DNA of 64,000 nucleotides from JAKFDI01 sp036676235 (GTDB lineage Bacteria > Pseudomonadota > Gammaproteobacteria > Burkholderiales > Burkholderiaceae_C): contig JAKFDI010000020.1 in the NCBI GenBank assembly GCA_036676235.1, forward strand, positions 17,228 to 81,227, written 5' to 3'. The translations under genes were made by a program, and so were the position numbers. The notes beneath the pieces are model-generated. The model made no database searches, had not been told where the DNA came from, and saw nothing but the letters and a program-made list of their open reading frames with translations. Numbering within the stretch: position 1 is the stretch's first letter; every line of letters begins with the position of its first letter. Positions 60,648 through 64,000 of this stretch are shown piece after piece.

Positions 60648-63416
60648 ATGGCCGCGGCAAGCGTCAACACGAAGAAGGTCTTCACCGAGCTCTGGCAGGC
60701 GGTGTGGCGTGACCGCCAGCGCACGATCGCGGCGGTGGTGCTGCTGGTGCTGGCCAAGATGGCCGGCGTGGGCGTGCCGCTGGTGCTCAAAGCCATCATC
60801 GACCGCTTCAGCGATCCGCAGTCGATGGCCGCCCCAGTGAGCGAAGGCGCCTCGGCCGCCCTGCAGGCCGCGCCCTACGTCATCGCGCTGCCGGTGTTCC
60901 TGCTGCTGGGCTACGCGCTGCTGCGCTTCACCAGCACGCTGTTCACCGAACTGCGCGACCTGGTGTTCGCGCGCGTCACGCAGCGCACCGTGACGGCTTT
61001 TGCCGAGCGCACCTTCGCGCACCTGATGAGCCTGTCGCCGAAGTTCCACGTGCAGCGCAACACCGGCTCGCTGATCCGCGACGTGGAGCGCGGCACCAGC
61101 GGCATCGGCTTCCTGCTCGGCGCGGGGCTGTTCACCGTGGTGCCGACGATGGTGGAGTTCGTCGCGGTGCTGGCGGTGATGATGGTCGGCTACAGCCTGT
61201 GGTTCACGCTCATCATCATGGTGACCTTCTTCGTGTACGCCGGCTTCACGATGACGCTCACCGACAAGCGCGCGCCGCGCCAGCGCGCCGTCAACGAGAT
61301 GGACTCGCGCGCCAACGGCCGCATGGTCGACAGCCTCATCAACTACGAGACGGTGAAGACCTACGCGCGCGAGAACTTCGAGCGCCAGCGCTATGCCGAC
61401 ATCTGCGCGCAATGGGTCGAGAACCACGTGGGCAACCAGCGCGCGCTGTCGCTGCTGCACATCGGCCAGAGCGCCATCATCGCCGCCGGCGTGGCCGCGG
61501 TGATGCTGCTCGCCGCGCAGGAGACGGCGCGCGGCGCGATGACGGTGGGCGACTTGGTGCTGGTCAACAGCTACGTGATCCAGATCTGCCTGCCGCTGAA
61601 CGCGCTCGGCTTCGTCTTCCGCCAGGCGCGCGATGCGCTGGTCAACACCGAGAACCTGTTCGCCCTGCTCGAGCAGCGCGCGGAAATCGTCGACTTGCCC
61701 ACCGCGCCGCCGCTCGAAGCCCGCGGCGGCACGGTGCGCTTCGAGCACGTGAGCTTCGGCTACGAGGCCGGCCGGCAGATCCTGAACAACGTGAGCCTGA
61801 CGATTGGCGCCGGCCAGACGCTGGCGGTGGTGGGCGGCAGCGGCTCGGGCAAGTCGACGCTCGCGCGGCTGCTGCTGCGCCTGTACGACGTGCCGGCGGA
61901 TTCGCCCGGGCGCATCACCATCGACGGCCAGGACCTGCGCGAGGTGCGCCTGACCAGCCTGCGCGACGCCATCGGCGTGGTGCCGCAGGACACGTTGCTG
62001 TTCAACGACACCATCGCCTACAACATCGGCTACGGCCGCACCGGCGCGGGCCTGGCGGAAGTGATCGAGGCGGCCCGCGCGGCGCAGGTGCACGAGTTCA
62101 TCCTGACACTGCCGCAGCAGTACGACACCATCGTCGGCGAGCGCGGGCTCAAGCTCTCGGGCGGCGAGAAGCAGCGCATCGCCATCGCGCGCGCCTTCCT
62201 GAAGAACCCGCCGATCATGATCTTCGACGAGGCCACCTCGGCGCTGGACACGCGCGCCGAACGCGCCATCCAGACCGAACTCGACCGCATTGCAGAGGGT
62301 CGCACCACGCTCATCATTGCGCACCGGCTGTCCACCATCGTGGGCGCCGACGAGATCGTGGTGATGGACCGCGGCCGCGTTGTCGAGCGCGGGCGCCACG
62401 AGGCCCTGCTCGAACGCGACGGCCTGTACGCGCAGCTGTGGAACCTGCAGCGCCAGCAGCAGCAGTTCGAGCGCCTGGAGCGCCAGCTCGCGCGCCAGCC
62501 GGTGAACCTCGCGATCGTGATCGCCGGCGCCGTGGAAGGCCTGCGCGCCGCGACCGAGGCGCGCGGTGTGCGGCTCTATGCCGACATCGACCTCGCGAAC
62601 GCCACCGTCGTCGGCGACCCGAGCACGCTGGCGCAGGCGGTGCGCAACCTGTGCCTGTGGGCACTGCAGGGCACGCCGGCGCAGGGCCGCATCGAACTGC
62701 GGCTGGTGCGCGCCGGCGAGCACGCACGGCTGTCGGTGACCGACGGCCGGCACACGCAGGCGGCCGTGCCCGCCGCCGAGCCGGCGCAGGACACGCTCGA
62801 CGCGCCGCCGGGCGAAGACACGCCGCTCGATCCGCTTGCCATGCGCTCGACGATCGAGCGCCAGGGCGGGCGCTTCCTCATCGAGCCGCCGTCGGCCGTG
62901 CACGGTATGCGGTATGTCGTGGAACTCCCGCTGCGTGATGCGGCTGCAGGGCCTGCGGCCGATACCCGCACGGTGCCGGCCGACACGGCATCGCAGCCGG
63001 CTGCGGTCTCGCTTGCGGGCCTCGCGCTCATCGCCATCGACGACCGCGAGGACGCGCTCGAAGCGCTGCAGTCGCTGCTGGCGCTGGACGAGGTGGCACT
63101 GCGCACCTTCACCACCGGCCGGGCGGCGCTGGCGTGGCTGGAAGAGCAGCCCACGACGCAATGGCCGGACGCGCTCATCTGCGACATCGCCCTCGGCGAG
63201 GAAGACGGCCATGCGGTCGTGCGCCGCATCCGCCAGATCGAAGCCGAACGCGGCGTGCCGCTGGACGAGCGCGTGCCCGCCATCGCCCTCACCGGCCTCG
63301 CCCAACCCGACGATCGCATCCGCGCGCTGATGGCGGGATTTCAGGTGCACCTCGCCAAGCCGGTGGATGCGCGGACGCTGCGCAACACCATCGCCACCTT
63401 GACCGGGCGCGAGTGA
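60648..63416 (+). CDS. ATM1-type ABC exporter fused to histidine-kinase-like ATPase and receiver domains
   Basis: 922 residues in four parts. Residues 20-330: six-helix ABC exporter membrane domain. About 350-590: a complete ATPase with Walker A VGGSGSGKSTLAR, signature LSGGEKQRIAIARA and Walker B IMIFDEATSALD, closest to the Atm1/HMT1 branch. About 618-762: a region laid out like a histidine-kinase ATPase (GDPSTLAQAVRNLCLWALQG as N-box, ARLSVTDGRH, a G-rich end), but degenerate and without a HisKA phosphoacceptor domain. About 790-922: a receiver domain with acidic pair IDDRED, phosphoacceptor Asp846 in CDIALGEEDG, ALTG and LAKPVD. The full receiver suggests the transporter is controlled by phosphorylation from another kinase. 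Start at 60648 avoids overlap with the divergent gene. Confidence 0.88.
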   Translation: MAAASVNTKKVFTELWQAVWRDRQRTIAAVVLLVLAKMAGVGVPLVLKAIIDRFSDPQSMAAPVSEGASAALQAAPYVIALPVFLLLGYALLRFTSTLFTELRDLVFARVTQRTVTAFAERTFAHLMSLSPKFHVQRNTGSLIRDVERGTSGIGFLLGAGLFTVVPTMVEFVAVLAVMMVGYSLWFTLIIMVTFFVYAGFTMTLTDKRAPRQRAVNEMDSRANGRMVDSLINYETVKTYARENFERQRYADICAQWVENHVGNQRALSLLHIGQSAIIAAGVAAVMLLAAQETARGAMTVGDLVLVNSYVIQICLPLNALGFVFRQARDALVNTENLFALLEQRAEIVDLPTAPPLEARGGTVRFEHVSFGYEAGRQILNNVSLTIGAGQTLAVVGGSGSGKSTLARLLLRLYDVPADSPGRITIDGQDLREVRLTSLRDAIGVVPQDTLLFNDTIAYNIGYGRTGAGLAEVIEAARAAQVHEFILTLPQQYDTIVGERGLKLSGGEKQRIAIARAFLKNPPIMIFDEATSALDTRAERAIQTELDRIAEGRTTLIIAHRLSTIVGADEIVVMDRGRVVERGRHEALLERDGLYAQLWNLQRQQQQFERLERQLARQPVNLAIVIAGAVEGLRAATEARGVRLYADIDLANATVVGDPSTLAQAVRNLCLWALQGTPAQGRIELRLVRAGEHARLSVTDGRHTQAAVPAAEPAQDTLDAPPGEDTPLDPLAMRSTIERQGGRFLIEPPSAVHGMRYVVELPLRDAAAGPAADTRTVPADTASQPAAVSLAGLALIAIDDREDALEALQSLLALDEVALRTFTTGRAALAWLEEQPTTQWPDALICDIALGEEDGHAVVRRIRQIEAERGVPLDERVPAIALTGLAQPDDRIRALMAGFQVHLAKPVDARTLRNTIATLTGRE

Positions 63417-64000
63417 GTCGCGTCAGCCAAGGCCGTTCGCGCGGAGGTATCGAAGCGCATGCGGGGTGCTGATTGCTCTTCCGAAGCACCGTGCTCTGAT
63501 GTGAGTAGCCGGGTCTCGCCCCGGCGGGCGAGTCACTTCTTTTGCTTCGCCAAAAGAAGGAACCAAGAAAAGGCGACCCGGAGGCGTCGCCCCTCGCGGG
63601 AGCGAGGGGTGCGCTGCGATGCTCGGACTTTGCAGCCTCGCGCAGAACTCGCTACGCGCCCTGCGGGCGCTGCGCTCGAACAGCTGCGCGAAGTCAGAAG
63701 TGGAGGGGCGCTGGCGCGCCCGGCTGCAAAGCCCTGCGCTTCTCGCCGACGCCTACGGGAAGCGATTCGGCTCGCTGCGCATCGCCCATCAAGCCGATGC
63801 GCAGCGAGGTGTGGCTGGTATTGCTCTTCGGGCCCCGTGGGAGGCGTCGAGGAGCGCAGGACTTTGGCGCGGCGCGAAGCGCCTTCGTTGACTGACTTCG
63901 CGCGGCTGTTTGAGCGCAGCGCCCGCAGGGCGCGTAGCGAGTTCTGCGCGAGCGCCAAAGTCCGAGCACCGCAGAGCAGTCCGCTGCAAGCGGACCGCCG
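63417..64000. other. Non-coding repeat region at the window end
   Basis: 584 bp with no gene I can support, although several high-GC open frames occur on both strands. The stretch GAGTCACTTCTTTTGCTTCG, followed by GCCAAAAGAAGGAACC, and the sequence after it are typical of non-coding repetitive sequence in Burkholderiales and Xanthomonads. It contains a long imperfect inverted repeat (see separate entry). Confidence 0.65.
63621..63967. repeat. Long imperfect inverted repeat
   Basis: Arms of 76 and 75 bp at 63621-63696 and 63893-63967, separated by 196 bp. Both contain CGCAGAACTCGCTACGCGCC or its complement and differ only at scattered bases. It may fold into a large hairpin in RNA or DNA. Confidence 0.75.

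Noticed and set aside
60357..63350. 997-codon minus-strand open frame opposite the ABC fusion
   Set aside because: Antisense shadow; the plus strand has all ABC motifs and the receiver domain.
63542..63895. Open frames in the terminal region, both strands
   Set aside because: They lie in a repeat sequence commonly mis-called as genes in related genomes; products are Arg/Ala/Ser-rich and unrelated to any family.

Overview
The window looks like chromosomal DNA from a high-GC betaproteobacterium of the order Burkholderiales, probably near the Rubrivivax/Leptothrix/Comamonadaceae group. The grounds are the arrangement around the replication origin, the protein sequences, the Bug-type solute receptors and the dispersed intergenic repeats. 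This is recognition by eye; no search was run.

Layout. 1-10657: start of gdhA (cut by the window edge), a YbaL-type cation/proton antiporter, a small unknown gene, a chimeric ORF joining a truncated alpha/beta hydrolase to the C-terminus of an Lhr helicase, a LysR / Bug receptor / M14 deacylase set, a CAP-domain lipoprotein, an amidase lipoprotein and a LuxR regulator. 11021-14361: a two-gene defence operon, SIR2-APAZ plus short Argonaute (SPARSA type), directly beside gyrB. 14516-24586: the replication-origin core, with gyrB, dnaN and dnaA on the minus strand and rpmH, rnpA, yidD, yidC and mnmE on the plus strand. 24723-33486: a cyclic-nucleotide-domain protein, apt, an AraC regulator, a lipoprotein hydrolase, a KefC-type antiporter, and the Kdo/LPS genes kdsD, kdsC and lptC followed by an SDR oxidoreductase. 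33593-39336: a glycine-rich RRM protein, a membrane protein, a BtuF-like receptor, a MarC protein, a second Bug receptor and a uracil/xanthine permease. 39636-52651: two tiny ORFs, a Yej-type oligopeptide ABC transporter (two permeases and a double ATPase), a Crp/Fnr regulator, an Ig-like/DUF3494 lipoprotein with an OmpA partner, a lone degenerate ABC ATPase, and two tandem family-5 peptide-binding proteins that probably serve the Yej-type transporter. 52698-63416: acetoacetyl-CoA synthetase carrying an in-frame repeat insertion, trxC, a flavin reductase, an ECF sigma/anti-sigma pair split by a 163-bp palindrome, NAD(P)H-hydrate dehydratase, a histidine phosphatase, a CBS-domain protein, a small charged protein, and a very unusual ABC exporter fused to a histidine-kinase-like ATPase and a receiver domain. 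63417-64000: non-coding repeat sequence with a long inverted repeat.

Points of most interest: the SPARSA defence operon near the origin, which belongs to a known class; the ABC exporter / kinase-like / receiver fusion, the best candidate for something undescribed; the hydrolase-Lhr chimera; and several repeat families that have entered or split genes (acetoacetyl-CoA synthetase, the sigma/anti-sigma pair). No tRNA, rRNA, CRISPR array, insertion sequence or prophage was recognised.
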